A stretch of 64,000 nt of DNA from JBDHWG01 sp046328525. Lineage in GTDB: Bacteria > Chloroflexota > Anaerolineae > Epilineales > JAHCIE01. Position 1 is the stretch's first letter. Every line of letters begins with the position of its first letter. A model generated the notes under the pieces. The model saw only the letters and a list, made by a program, of their open reading frames with translations, had not been told where the DNA came from and searched no databases. Made by a program: the position numbers and the translations under genes. This document shows, piece by piece, positions 44,348 to 52,806 of the stretch. The DNA lies in contig JAXLWK010000006.1 in NCBI GenBank assembly GCA_046328525.1, positions 359,066-423,065 on the forward strand, given 5' to 3'.

Positions 44348-47047
44348 ATGAACACCGCGCTCGAAATCTCCGCTGCCAAGCTGAGGACGCCGCGCCTCGG
44401 CGCCGACCTGGTGCCACGGCCGCGGCTTGAGGGCTTGCTGGACAAGAGCCGCCGCGGCGCGCTGACGCTCGTGTGCGCGCCGGCCGGCTTCGGCAAGACC
44501 ACGCTGCTGGCCGAGTGGCTGGCGGCGCGCTCCCTGCCCACCGCCTGGGTCTCCCTCGACTCCGACGACTCCGACATCACCGCGTTCACCCGTCTGTTGA
44601 TTAGCGCGATTCGCACCGTATTCGACGGCGCGTGCGAGGCGACGCTCGGCGTCCTCCGCTCGCCGCAGCCCCTGAAGCCGGAGGCGCTGGCGATGCGTCT
44701 TTGCAACGACATTGACGCGCTGCCCGGCTTCTGTGTCGTCGTGCTGGACGACTACCACACCATCGCCGATGGCGCCACGCACCAGATGCTGGCGGCCCTG
44801 CTCGACCGGCTGCCGCCGACGCTGCACCTGGCGATCGCTACCCGCTCGGACCCGCCCCTGCCCCTGGCGCGGCTACTGGCGCGCGGGCAGATGACCGACG
44901 TGCGCGTCGCCGACCTGCGTTTCAACCGCGACGAGATCGAACAGTTCCTCGCCCACGCTGCCGCCACCGCGATAGATGCCACGGCGATCGAGACGCTGGC
45001 GCAGCGCACCGAGGGCTGGGCCGCCGGGCTGCGCCTGGCGTCGCTCTCCCTGTCGGGCGAATCGGACTACGCACGCCTGAACCGAGGGCTAACGCCGCGC
45101 GCCAACCAGTACATCATGGAGTACCTGCTGGACGAAGTGCTGTCCAGGCAGCGGCCTGAGATACAGGATTTCTTGCTCACGACCTCGATCCTGGAGAGCT
45201 TCAACGCCTCACTGGCGGCGGCGGTGTGCGGCGACCGGGATGCCAGGGCGCTCCAGGACCTCATCGAGGAGATTGACCACGCCAACCTGTTCCTGGTGAC
45301 GCTGGATGAGACCCAGGCCTGGTATCGCTATCATCATCTGTTCCGCGACTTGCTGCGTCACAAGCTGGGTCAGACGGTTGACTCCGCCTGGATCGAGGGG
45401 CGGCATCGGCGGGCCAGCGAATGGTTCGCCGCGCATGGGGCGATCACGGAAGCGATTCACCACGCGCTGCAAGCCGGGGATGAGACGCGGGCGGCGCGGC
45501 TGGTCGAGGCCAACACGCACGGGGCGGTGCTTCAGCAGGACCGGCTCGCCATCAAGCACTGGCTGGACATGCTGCCGCCGCACCTGGCGCAGCAGCGCCC
45601 GGGTCTGCTGGCCGCGCGATGCTGGGTGCTGGCCGCCCGGGACAACCAGGACGCGATGGCTCCTGTACTTCAACAGGCCGATGCGGCCCTGGCGCAGCCC
45701 GACCTCGACTTGAGTGCGGCGGAGCGGCGCTCGATCAGCGGCGACATCGCCCTATTCTGGGCGCAGTACTGGCTCTACCTACTGCGGGGCGACCTGGCGC
45801 TCGCTGCGGCCGAGCGGGCGATGGCGGACATCCCGCCGGAGCACGGCTACGCGCGGGGCTACGCGACGCTCTACCGCGCCATGGCCTTGCAGACCGTGGG
45901 GCGAAAGGATGAGGCCCTGGGCCTCCTGCAGGCGACGCTCGAGCGCCACCCGGCCATGCCGTTCGCCCAGCGGACCATGATCTACACCGGACTGATGGTG
46001 GTGAATTTCGCCCATGGCGACCTCGCGCGCGCGGCAGAGGCGGCCCGCGCCGCGCTGCCACCGCCCGACGAACGCGACCGCTACCGCCACATGATTTCCC
46101 ACGTCTACCCGGTGCTCGGCCACATCTACTACGAGCTGAACAACCTGGACGCCGCGATCGAGGTCTGCCTGGCGTGCCCGAAGTTCGAGCGCAGCGGCCA
46201 CCTGTGGGGCGAGTATGAGTCGGGCGTGGCGCTGACGCTGTGCCACGCGGCGCGGGGGGAGATGGCGGAGGCGCGGCGAATACTGGATGAGCTGCTGGCC
46301 CTCGTCCACCAGTTCGACGACCCGGCGTTGCTGGACGAGGCTCAGGGGCTGACGGCCCGCCTGGCGCTCATCGCCGGCGATCTCGATACGGCGCTCGCGT
46401 GGGCGGACGCGCCGTCGTTCAAGCAAAAAGGATTGCTGCGGCTGGAGGCGGCGGACATCACGCGGGCGCGCATCTGGGTCGCGTCGGGGACGCCGGGCTA
46501 CGCCCGGCGGGTGATCGAGGTGCTGCGCGAGCCGATCAGCGCCGCCGAAATGGCACATAGTAGTTGGCGGCTGGCCCTGCTCCTGGCGCTGATAGCCCTG
46601 GCGCTGGAGACGCTGGGCGAGTGGGACGCGGCGCTGGACGCGATGCGCCGCTCGGTCAGCATCGCCGCGCCGTACCGCTACGCCCGCACCTACCTTGATC
46701 TCGGCTCCAGGGCGGCCGCCCTTCTTCACCGCCTCGCCGAGCAGGGCGTCGAGCGCGACTACATCGGCCGTCTGCTGCCGCTCTTCCCGCCGGTTTGCCC
46801 TACCATGGCCGCCTCGGCCGCGCCGCCGCGTCACGCCGCGCTGATCGAGCCGCTCACGACGCGGGAGATGCAGGTGCTAGAGCTGCTCGCTCAGCGGCTC
46901 TCAGACAAAGAGATCGCCCAAACCCTGGTTATCTCGCCCCTCACGGCCCGCAGCCACGTCAGCCACGTCTTTGACAAGCTCGGCGTCAACAACCGCCGCG
47001 CCGCCGTCGAGCAGGCCCGCCGCCTCGGCCTCCTCCGGTCCTCGTGA
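44348..47047 (+). CDS. MalT-like STAND ATPase transcriptional regulator, LuxR family (copy B)
   Basis: 899 residues from the ATG at 44348. Walker A PAGFGKTTL at 45-53, Walker B FCVVVLDDYHTIADGA, and sensor RSDPPLPLARLLARGQMTDV. A long TPR-like region fills 400-800. The C-terminal LuxR domain reads TTREMQVLELLAQRLSDKEI and ends SHVFDKLGVNNRRAAVEQA. It is a paralogue of the regulator at 32171, with the same partner-gene order downstream. The inducer and targets are unknown; the coiled-coil gene following may be regulated with it. Confidence 0.9.
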   Translation: MNTALEISAAKLRTPRLGADLVPRPRLEGLLDKSRRGALTLVCAPAGFGKTTLLAEWLAARSLPTAWVSLDSDDSDITAFTRLLISAIRTVFDGACEATLGVLRSPQPLKPEALAMRLCNDIDALPGFCVVVLDDYHTIADGATHQMLAALLDRLPPTLHLAIATRSDPPLPLARLLARGQMTDVRVADLRFNRDEIEQFLAHAAATAIDATAIETLAQRTEGWAAGLRLASLSLSGESDYARLNRGLTPRANQYIMEYLLDEVLSRQRPEIQDFLLTTSILESFNASLAAAVCGDRDARALQDLIEEIDHANLFLVTLDETQAWYRYHHLFRDLLRHKLGQTVDSAWIEGRHRRASEWFAAHGAITEAIHHALQAGDETRAARLVEANTHGAVLQQDRLAIKHWLDMLPPHLAQQRPGLLAARCWVLAARDNQDAMAPVLQQADAALAQPDLDLSAAERRSISGDIALFWAQYWLYLLRGDLALAAAERAMADIPPEHGYARGYATLYRAMALQTVGRKDEALGLLQATLERHPAMPFAQRTMIYTGLMVVNFAHGDLARAAEAARAALPPPDERDRYRHMISHVYPVLGHIYYELNNLDAAIEVCLACPKFERSGHLWGEYESGVALTLCHAARGEMAEARRILDELLALVHQFDDPALLDEAQGLTARLALIAGDLDTALAWADAPSFKQKGLLRLEAADITRARIWVASGTPGYARRVIEVLREPISAAEMAHSSWRLALLLALIALALETLGEWDAALDAMRRSVSIAAPYRYARTYLDLGSRAAALLHRLAEQGVERDYIGRLLPLFPPVCPTMAASAAPPRHAALIEPLTTREMQVLELLAQRLSDKEIAQTLVISPLTARSHVSHVFDKLGVNNRRAAVEQARRLGLLRSS

Positions 47048-47187
47048 CGTCCGCGCCCCAATCTACTGCATTTCTACTACATTCTTGAGGATGCGCCCGC
47101 GCCATCGTTGCGCTATGCTAGACGCATCAAATCCGTGGCGTAGCCTGAGCGCGGCCCCTCTCGCGGTCAGGAGATCGAGACGATCCT

Positions 47188-47424
47188 ATGTCGCACCCGG
47201 CGCCGTGCCATCTCCGGCTCACCATCAAGGGCATTCTCGACGAGAGCTGGGCGGACTACTTCGGCTCGCTGACGATTGAGTCGCGGGCAGACGAGGGCCG
47301 CGAGCCGATTACGGTCATCGCCGGCGATCTGCCGGATCAGTCGGCCTTTGTCGGCGTTCTGAACAGCCTCCAGGTGTTCAACATGACCGTGCTCCGCGTG
47401 GATTACACGATGCAATCTGCCTGA
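47188..47424 (+). CDS. Small partner protein of the LuxR/MalT regulator (copy B)
   Basis: 78 residues from the ATG at 47188, 140 bases after the regulator stop. It has the same pattern as the protein at 31776: HLRLTIKGILDESW, then TVIAGDLPDQSAFVGVLNSL and TVLRVDY. Short alpha/beta fold, no membrane segment. The absence of a strong Shine-Dalgarno makes the exact start uncertain. Recurrence of the pair is the main evidence for a functional link. Confidence 0.65.
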   Translation: MSHPAPCHLRLTIKGILDESWADYFGSLTIESRADEGREPITVIAGDLPDQSAFVGVLNSLQVFNMTVLRVDYTMQSA

Positions 47425-47441
47425 CCGCATCGAGTTGCGTG

Positions 47442-47470
47442 TATAATTGGCAGCATCGTTGCTGCCAATT
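47442..47470 (+). promoter_or_regulatory. Promoter -10 overlapped by a perfect operator-like palindrome
   Basis: TATAAT at 47442-47447 overlaps a perfect inverted repeat, AATTGGCAGC (47445-47454), six bases, GCTGCCAATT (47461-47470). Transcription would start near 47454, inside the repeat. The position over the -10 and start fits a repressor operator; it could also form a 5' stem-loop. Candidate -35 TGCCTG lies 18 bases upstream. The ATG of the membrane protein follows at 47498. Confidence 0.55.
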
Positions 47471-47497
47471 GTCACACACACAAAGAGGGGAACAACC

Positions 47498-48328
47498 ATG
47501 CGCACATTCAAGCGCGTTCTCGCGGTCATCGTCATTATCATCAGCGCCGTGTTCCTTCTGGTCAACATCGCGGGGCTGGTGGGGGTCTGGTGGGGGCAAA
47601 GGACGGCGGTCGGCGTGGTGGCCGACGTTGTGCAAATCACCGATACCATCTTCCAGCGGACGCAGGTGCGCGTTGACCAGCTCAACACGCGCGTCGTGGA
47701 GGCGCAGCAGAACGTCCAGAAGCTCGATAGCGTGATTCGGAGCACAGGCGAGAAGGTGACGGATACCAACCTGGCCCTGGCGACCATCAACGCCTTGACC
47801 GAGCAGGATGTAACGCCGGCCGTGGAGCGTCTTCAGACCGCCAGCGACAACTTCAACGAGACCCTGGACGACCTCGATAGGACGCTCAGGATGCTGGATC
47901 GGCTGTCCGTCGGGCCAAGCCGCATGGGTGACGCCGTGGATAAGCTCCGCGCCGTCCTGGCCTCGATCCGCGACTTGCAGCAGGACCTCCGCGACATGCG
48001 CCAGGCGCTGCAAGAGAAGAAGGCTGACACGGTAGCGCAGATTGTTCAGCGCCTGACCGCGCCCGTGGAGCGGGTTGACAACCGCCTGACAACGGTCCAG
48101 GGGCGGCTGAACACCGTCAGCGCCGATATTACGCAGGGGCGAGCGCGCCTGGTGACCATCCAGTCGGAGATCAATACCGCGCTCCTGCTGCTCGCGCTTG
48201 GGCTGACGTTCGTCATTTTGTGGGGCATCCTGGCGCTCATCGCGTTGATCCTGTACGCGGTGGCGTTCCTGACCGGGCGCGATCCTATCGCCGGGTGGTA
48301 CACCGTCAAGGCTGCGCCCGCCGCATAA
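47498..48328 (+). CDS. Two-helix membrane protein with periplasm-facing coiled coil
   Basis: 276 residues with GAGGGGAACAACC before the ATG. Helix 1 at 8-30 (VLAVIVIIISAVFLLVNIAG), a long coiled coil from 45 to 215 with regular Leu/Ile/Val heptads (TRVVEAQQNVQKLDSVIR, VDKLRAVLASIRDLQQDLR), and helix 2 at 228-258 (LLLLALGLTFVILWGILAL). This is the layout of methyl-accepting-like or septation-type spanning proteins without a signalling module. No family was recognised. It may be controlled through the palindrome just upstream. Confidence 0.65.
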   Translation: MRTFKRVLAVIVIIISAVFLLVNIAGLVGVWWGQRTAVGVVADVVQITDTIFQRTQVRVDQLNTRVVEAQQNVQKLDSVIRSTGEKVTDTNLALATINALTEQDVTPAVERLQTASDNFNETLDDLDRTLRMLDRLSVGPSRMGDAVDKLRAVLASIRDLQQDLRDMRQALQEKKADTVAQIVQRLTAPVERVDNRLTTVQGRLNTVSADITQGRARLVTIQSEINTALLLLALGLTFVILWGILALIALILYAVAFLTGRDPIAGWYTVKAAPAA

Positions 48329-48425
48329 GGGTATTGAGCGCCGGCGCCTGACCGGGGCCGGTAGACATATCTGGGGCGAAAAGGGGAGGAGCAGGCGCTG
48401 CGCCGCCTGCTATACGGGGGGGGTT

Positions 48426-48755
48426 ATGCTGCAACGTACCAAAAAGACACACCATATCCAGTATGGCGTACTGGGGCTGAACCCGACTTTGCGGATGGCC
48501 GTCGTCCGCGGCCAGGCGGTGCGCCTGACGCCCATCGAATACCGCCTGCTGTACAACCTGGTCGCCGAGGATGGGCGCACCATCAGCGGCGACGAGCTGC
48601 TGGACCGGGTGTGGGGCAAGGGGTATGATGGGTGCGACGACTACCTGTGGGTGCACATCTCGCGCCTGCGCCGCAAACTGGATGCGCCCGGCTATCCATC
48701 GCTGATCGTGACGGAGCGCGGGGTCGGCTACCGCGTTCGGAAGCTGGAGGGCTAG
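48426..48755 (+). CDS. Orphan OmpR/PhoB-type winged-helix DNA-binding protein
   Basis: 109 residues. The Trans_reg_C domain is complete (LTPIEYRLLYNLVAEDGRTI, SGDELLDRVWG, DDYLWVHISRLRRKL, VTERGVGYRVRKLEG) but there is no receiver domain; only about 30 residues precede it. Such stand-alone winged helices exist as response regulators that lost their phosphoacceptor or partner with others. A run of eight G residues immediately before the ATG may serve as the ribosome-binding site. No sensor gene is adjacent. Confidence 0.75.
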   Translation: MLQRTKKTHHIQYGVLGLNPTLRMAVVRGQAVRLTPIEYRLLYNLVAEDGRTISGDELLDRVWGKGYDGCDDYLWVHISRLRRKLDAPGYPSLIVTERGVGYRVRKLEG

Positions 48756-48758
48756 GCC

Positions 48759-49205
48759 CTAGCGCTCGCTGTGGCCGACAACGGCTCGGAGCTCTTCGAT
48801 GCGCGCGAGGAGGGCGCCCGGAATGGGCGCCTTCTTCTGTGTGCGGTAGTTGTAGGTTACAATGACCCCATCGCCTTCGGCGGCGACGCGCTGGTGGCGC
48901 TGGCTGACGACGATATGCCGCAGCGTGAAACGGTCTTCGGCGATGTCCGTGACGCGCGCGGCGGCCCAGAGGGTGTCCGGGTACGTCACCGGGAACTTGA
49001 AGTGGCAGCAGATCGAGCCGAGGATCGGCCCGACGCCGGTCTGGTCCATCACCTCCAGGTAGCCGAGGCGCTCGAAGAGCGCGATGCGCGCGCTCTCGAA
49101 GTAGCGCAGGTAGACGGTGTTGTTGACGTGGCGCATGGCATCCATGTCGCCCCAGAAGACCGGCACCTCGATGATGACCGGGTAGGCGCGTAGCTTCTCG
49201 TGCAT
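48759..49205 (-). CDS. Acyl-CoA thioesterase, hotdog fold (4HBT)
   Basis: 148 residues; CAGGAGAGAGG lies upstream of the ATG at 49205. The 4HBT signature is clear: FWGDMDAMRHVNNTVYLRYF with the catalytic Asp, then ARIALFERLGYLEVM and the HFKFPVTYPDTL strand. Members hydrolyse acyl-CoA or 4-hydroxybenzoyl-CoA thioesters. It converges on the winged-helix gene with three bases between stops. Substrate chain length is not predictable. A second hotdog protein is at 56819. Confidence 0.85.
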   Translation of the reverse strand: MHEKLRAYPVIIEVPVFWGDMDAMRHVNNTVYLRYFESARIALFERLGYLEVMDQTGVGPILGSICCHFKFPVTYPDTLWAAARVTDIAEDRFTLRHIVVSQRHQRVAAEGDGVIVTYNYRTQKKAPIPGALLARIEELRAVVGHSER

Positions 49206-49335
49206 GGGGAACCTCTCTCCTGCAATCGGCGTTGCTGGCGCTTATTGTACACCCGCTTGGAGGGGAACCACCAGAACGGACGCCACCCAGGCAGGCGCTT
49301 CTTAATTTTACATCTGCGACGCTTCGGGGGAGACA

Positions 49336-50664
49336 ATGAGCATCATGCGAAGCTGGATGGTGTGGCCGCTGATTCTCGCCGGCGTCATGGCCGTGGCCCT
49401 GGCGCGGCCCGCCTGGGCGCGTGGGCCGCGCCCGACCGGCGGTCTGGACGTCGGCTGCCGCGAGGAGGGGGCGGCGGGAGCGCTGCGTCGTGCGCCAGGC
49501 CGCGCCCATGACGAGAATTGGACGAGCGTGGCGGATGGCGTCAATGACACGGTGTTTGCCCTCGCCACGAGCGGCCCCGGCCTGTACGTTGGTGGGCAGT
49601 TCGAGGAGATGACCGACGACACGGGCACGACCGAGGTGGACTTCATCGCTAAGTGGAACGGCAAGGCCTGGGAATCGCTCGCCGACGGCGTCAACGAGCG
49701 CGTCTGGGCGATTACGCCCGATGGCTCCGATATGCTCGTCGGTGGCTGGTTCACCCAGGCGACCGATGAGCAGGGTATCCATGTGGTCAACCACATTGCC
49801 AGGTGGAGCGGGGAAGGCTGGACGCCTCTCGGCGGCGGGGTGGACGGCGGCGTGGCGGCCATTGCGGTGAGCGGGAGCGATGTCTACGTCGGGGGCTTCT
49901 TCAGCCAGGCGATGGACGGCAATGGAGACAAGATCGCCGTGAACAACATCGCCAGGTGGGACGGCCACACGTGGTCGGCGCTGGGCGAGGGCCTGAGTGG
50001 GCCATCGGACCGCTACGTCTCGGTCACGAGCATCGCCGTCAGCGGCGCAGATGTCTACGTCGGCGGCGCGTTCACGACGGCGACCGATGCCGACGGCACG
50101 AAGACCGTCAACAACATCGCTCGCTGGGACGGCCGCCGCTGGTCGGCCCTGGGCGGCGGCACGAACGACTACGTGTACGCCGTGGCGACGCAGGGGACGG
50201 ACGTGTTCGTCGGCGGGCAGTTCACCAGCATTGCCGAAGCACTGGGGGCGACGCCGGCAAAGGGGATCGCCCGCTGGAGCGGCAGCGCGTGGCAGCCGGT
50301 CGGCGGCGGGCTGACCTTTGGCATCGCCCCCGGCCGCGTCTACGCGCTGAAGGTGGAACGGGACGGCCTGTACGTCGGTGGGGATTTCACGCAGGCGCTG
50401 GATGGGGCGGGCGCGAAGGACGCCTATTTCATCGTGCGCTGGGACGGCGCGGCATGGCAGCCGCTCGCCGGCGGCGTCAACGGCAGCGTGATGGCGCTGG
50501 CGACGCGCGGGGTGACGGTGTACGCGGGCGGCGCGTTCAACGCGGCGGGCGCGGAGGAAGCGCGGTGCGTGGCCCGCTTCCGCCCGGCCGGGGTACACGC
50601 CGACTATGCCCTCTACCTGAGCCACATCGCCGGAGGCGCGTCGCCCGCAGCGCGCTTCAGATGA
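49336..50664 (+). CDS. Exported repeat propeller protein
   Basis: 442 residues. A signal peptide (residues 1-29, MVWPLILAGVMAVALARPAW) leads into a low-complexity stretch, then about seven repeats of ~55 residues with the unit NNIARWDG-x-WSALGGG, V-AIAVSGSDVYVGG-F-T. This is the pattern of seven-bladed delta-60/kelch-like propellers found in exported Chloroflexota proteins. It ends with ALYLSHIA plus a short Arg-containing tail, a weak relative of the YMPLIAR end at 7470. No enzyme motif was seen. Probably cell-surface, binding or structural. Confidence 0.75.
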   Translation: MSIMRSWMVWPLILAGVMAVALARPAWARGPRPTGGLDVGCREEGAAGALRRAPGRAHDENWTSVADGVNDTVFALATSGPGLYVGGQFEEMTDDTGTTEVDFIAKWNGKAWESLADGVNERVWAITPDGSDMLVGGWFTQATDEQGIHVVNHIARWSGEGWTPLGGGVDGGVAAIAVSGSDVYVGGFFSQAMDGNGDKIAVNNIARWDGHTWSALGEGLSGPSDRYVSVTSIAVSGADVYVGGAFTTATDADGTKTVNNIARWDGRRWSALGGGTNDYVYAVATQGTDVFVGGQFTSIAEALGATPAKGIARWSGSAWQPVGGGLTFGIAPGRVYALKVERDGLYVGGDFTQALDGAGAKDAYFIVRWDGAAWQPLAGGVNGSVMALATRGVTVYAGGAFNAAGAEEARCVARFRPAGVHADYALYLSHIAGGASPAARFR

Positions 50665-50831
50665 GCGCGATGCGGTGGGGCGTCTTGCCTCCGAAACGCT
50701 CTCGCGTGGCGCGTCTCTAGTCGTCTGTCAAAGTTGAGTTGAGCGTTATGTAGTAGACTTTAGTCGTTGTACGCCCTGAGAAACGACTGAAGTCGTTACT
50801 ACGTTCCGACCACTTCTAGTGTAGCGGACCC
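50665..50831. other. Spacer with degraded palindromic repeats
   Basis: GTGGCGCGTCTCTAG (50707-50720) is a half copy of the palindrome at 54666. A second hairpin pairs 50750-50768 with 50782-50802 (ACGACTGAAGTCGTTACTAC) with a two-base bulge and one mismatch. No coding sequence is supported apart from the short gene on the minus strand that follows. Confidence 0.55.
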
Positions 50832-50931
50832 CTAGCCCTCGTCGTCGCCCATGGGCGAGGCATTGAGCGCGTCGCTGCGCGTCGAGGGGCTGGCCGCTGG
50901 TCGTCTCCGGGTGAACTTTGTTGTCGCTCAT
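50832..50931 (-). pseudogene. Very short gene with a frameshift
   Basis: GGGAGGAGCGC precedes an ATG at 50931 and 18 credible codons (MSDNKVHPETTSGQPLDA). One frame later the same strand ends DALNASPMGDDEG with a stop at 50832-50834. The region is 100 bases, so one base too many for a continuous frame. Continuing in the original frame gives a Arg-rich tail through repeats. Either a 32-residue acidic peptide gene carries an error, or the frameshift is a sequencing or assembly fault. Confidence 0.4.
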
Positions 50932-51090
50932 GCGCTCCTCCCTGTCGCCGGGTATCTCTATTGGCTACAGGCAGGGGTGCAAGAGACATGCCAGGGCGAC
51001 CGAGGCTCTCAGCGTCGGCGATGGGGAGGGGAGAGCGGGAGGTGCGACGGGCGGTGTCGCGGGGTGGCGTCGTTGCCGGGGTGAGGGAGG

Positions 51091-51564
51091 CTAGAAGGCC
51101 AGGGTGATGGCGTTCTGGCTGGCGAATTCGAGGAAGGTGGCCGCGCCGCCCAGCTCGACGTAGGGCAGGAGGTCGTCCTTCTTGACGCCCATGACATCCA
51201 TCGTCATCTGGCAGCCAATCAGGCGCACCCCGGACTCGCGCGCCACTTCGAGCAGCTCATCAATCTTGGCGACCTGGGCCTTGGTCATCCAGCTGTTCAT
51301 CATGTTCGTCGCCACGGTGGTCATGCCCGGTAGGACGCCGACGATGTTCGGCACGGGCATCGGCATCGCCGGGTTGGCGAGGGGCGCGACCTGGAGGGGG
51401 CGCGAGCGGTTGCGCTTGATGATCTCCAGGCCGTAGAAGGTGAAGAAGACGGCTGCTTCCATGTCCATCGCCACCGCCGTGGTGGAGAGGATCAGGGGCG
51501 GGTAGGCGGTGTCCAGGGTTCCGTGGGCCGCGATGATCGCGAGACGCTTCTTGGGTTGCTCCAT
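51091..51564 (-). CDS. DsrE/DsrF-like sulfur-relay protein
   Basis: 157 residues. The front KRLAIIAAHGTLDTAYPPLI starts a DsrE Rossmann-like fold; the later RLIGCQMTMDVMGVKKDDL has the Cys typical of the DsrE2/peroxiredoxin-like branch. It lies 21 bases downstream of tusA on the same strand. Known DsrE proteins accept persulfide sulfur in relay with TusA; partners of TusA in heterotrophs support tRNA thiolation or sulfur oxidation. Dsr reductase genes are absent, so a relay outside dissimilatory sulfate reduction is more likely. Confidence 0.82.
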   Translation of the reverse strand: MEQPKKRLAIIAAHGTLDTAYPPLILSTTAVAMDMEAAVFFTFYGLEIIKRNRSRPLQVAPLANPAMPMPVPNIVGVLPGMTTVATNMMNSWMTKAQVAKIDELLEVARESGVRLIGCQMTMDVMGVKKDDLLPYVELGGAATFLEFASQNAITLAF

Positions 51565-51585
51565 GGGCTGGCTCCTGTGTGCGGG

Positions 51586-51822
51586 TTACTTCGCCTTCTG
51601 AATGTAGAATACGTACTTGCCGCTCTCTTGCTCGCTGGCGAGCAGGGTCTGGCCGGTGGTTCGTGCCCACGCGCTGACGTCGTTGACGGAGCCAGGGTCT
51701 GTGGCGACCATCTTCAGCACCTGGCCCACTTGCAGCCCGTCCACGCTCTTCTTGGTCTTGAGGATGGGCATCGGGCACGCGAGGCCGCTACAGTCGAGAA
51801 CCTGATCGGGCGTTATCGCCAT
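51586..51822 (-). CDS. tusA: Sulfur carrier protein TusA
   Basis: 78 residues from the ATG at 51822 (GGAGGAACG upstream). The family motif CSGLACPMPILKTKKSV contains the persulfide-carrying Cys and the CPxP element. The alpha/beta two-layer fold is complete at this length. It hands sulfur from cysteine desulfurase to acceptors. Operon with the DsrE-like gene 21 bases downstream. First gene of that unit. Confidence 0.9.
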   Translation of the reverse strand: MAITPDQVLDCSGLACPMPILKTKKSVDGLQVGQVLKMVATDPGSVNDVSAWARTTGQTLLASEQESGKYVFYIQKAK

Positions 51823-51948
51823 CGTTCCTCCTTGAGAGACGCTATTCGGGATATTATACGAGTTTCCAGGGCTGCAACGAAGCGCCGCATGGCGACAAAA
51901 AGAGGGGTGCAGCGCAAGCCGCACCCCTCTCGTTATTTCATTGTCGGG

Positions 51949-52263
51949 TTAGTAGGTTCGACGCGAGCCGCCACGGCCGCCGCCGCGGTTGTAGCCGCCG
52001 CCACCGCCGCCGGACTGTCGTTCCTGCGCTTCATTGACGCGGATCTGTCGGTCGTCGAGGGTGTAGCCGTCGAAGCGACGAATCGCCTCCTGGGCCTCGC
52101 TCTCGCTCCCCATCTCGACGAAGCCGAAACCGCGCACGCGGCCGGTCTCGCGATCGGTGGGAAGGTAGACGTCTGCGACATCGCCGGCCTCGCTGAAGAG
52201 GCTGCGCAGCGTCTCGGCGTCAGTTCGGTAGGACAGGTTGCCGACGTAAAGTTTCTTGTTCAC
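51949..52263 (-). CDS. Single-RRM RNA-binding protein
   Basis: 104 residues from a GTG at 52263 with AAAGGAGCATT upstream. RNP2 is KKLYVGNLSYR and RNP1 RGFGFVEM; both are canonical. The tail is Gly/Arg-rich (GGGGGGYNRGGGRGGSRR), as in cyanobacterial Rbp and other bacterial cold-linked RRM proteins. It lies 67 bases downstream of a cold-shock-domain gene, so joint control is probable. It binds single-stranded RNA; targets are unknown. Confidence 0.9.
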   Translation of the reverse strand: MNKKLYVGNLSYRTDAETLRSLFSEAGDVADVYLPTDRETGRVRGFGFVEMGSESEAQEAIRRFDGYTLDDRQIRVNEAQERQSGGGGGGYNRGGGRGGSRRTY

Positions 52264-52330
52264 AATGCTCCTTTTGGGCGGCGTGGCCGCGCCGATGGCG
52301 GAAGAGGGTCTGGGCGACCCGCTCCTCGCC

Positions 52331-52567
52331 TTAGTACCTGCTGCGCGTCGAAGCAGCGTCCAATACCACGACATCCGCAGCCGCAGGGCCTTTGGGGCCG
52401 CTGACCACGGAGAACTCGACATTCTGGCCCTCTTCCAGGTTGCGGTAGCCCTGACCCTGGATGGCGCTATAGTGGACGAACACATCGCCACCATTGGCCT
52501 GGCTCAGAAAGCCGTAGCCCTTCGTCGCATTGAACCACTTCACCGTACCCGTGACTCGTTCGGACAT
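52331..52567 (-). CDS. Cold-shock-domain protein (CspA family)
   Basis: 78 residues from the ATG at 52567 with AGGAGATGTTTCA upstream. RNP1 KGYGFLSQ and RNP2 DVFVHYSAI are present in a five-strand OB fold, and GTVKWFNATKG opens the protein. It binds single-stranded nucleic acid and helps translation in the cold. The long leader with a strong hairpin (52627-52652) and promoter (52702-52730) resembles thermoregulated csp mRNAs. The RRM gene follows. Confidence 0.93.
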   Translation of the reverse strand: MSERVTGTVKWFNATKGYGFLSQANGGDVFVHYSAIQGQGYRNLEEGQNVEFSVVSGPKGPAAADVVVLDAASTRSRY

Positions 52568-52626
52568 TGAAACATCTCCTGATGCAATAGCTGTAGATCC
52601 GCGTGTCCAACCGAGCCAACAAGAAA

Positions 52627-52652
52627 GCCGCCAAGGTGAGAACCTCGGCGGC
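52627..52652 (-). promoter_or_regulatory. Stem-loop in the cold-shock mRNA leader
   Basis: Outer arms GCCGCC and GGCGGC with inner AGGT/ACCT and one mismatch give a 26-base hairpin about 60 bases upstream of the start codon. It is in the predicted ~128-base leader. A role in temperature-dependent structure is inferred from csp leaders elsewhere; a terminator is less likely because no T-run follows. Confidence 0.5.
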
Positions 52653-52701
52653 CTGTCCAGCAAGGATAAGGAGCAACTTCCAAGAGCGTTCTACGAGCGC
52701 T

Positions 52702-52730
52702 AGTTTACAACAAAAGTGAAATCATGTCAA
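52702..52730 (-). promoter_or_regulatory. Promoter of the cold-shock gene
   Basis: On the minus strand TTGACA (52725-52730), 17 bases, TAAACT (52702-52707). The -35 is consensus and the -10 has four of six matches; the spacer is AT-rich. Start near 52695, giving a ~128-base leader. Confidence 0.7.
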
Positions 52731-52806
52731 GTCCGCAATGACCGCCTATAATTCACGAACGTTGAGCTATCCACGATCATCACACACCTGCACGCGAGGC
52801 CCGTGA

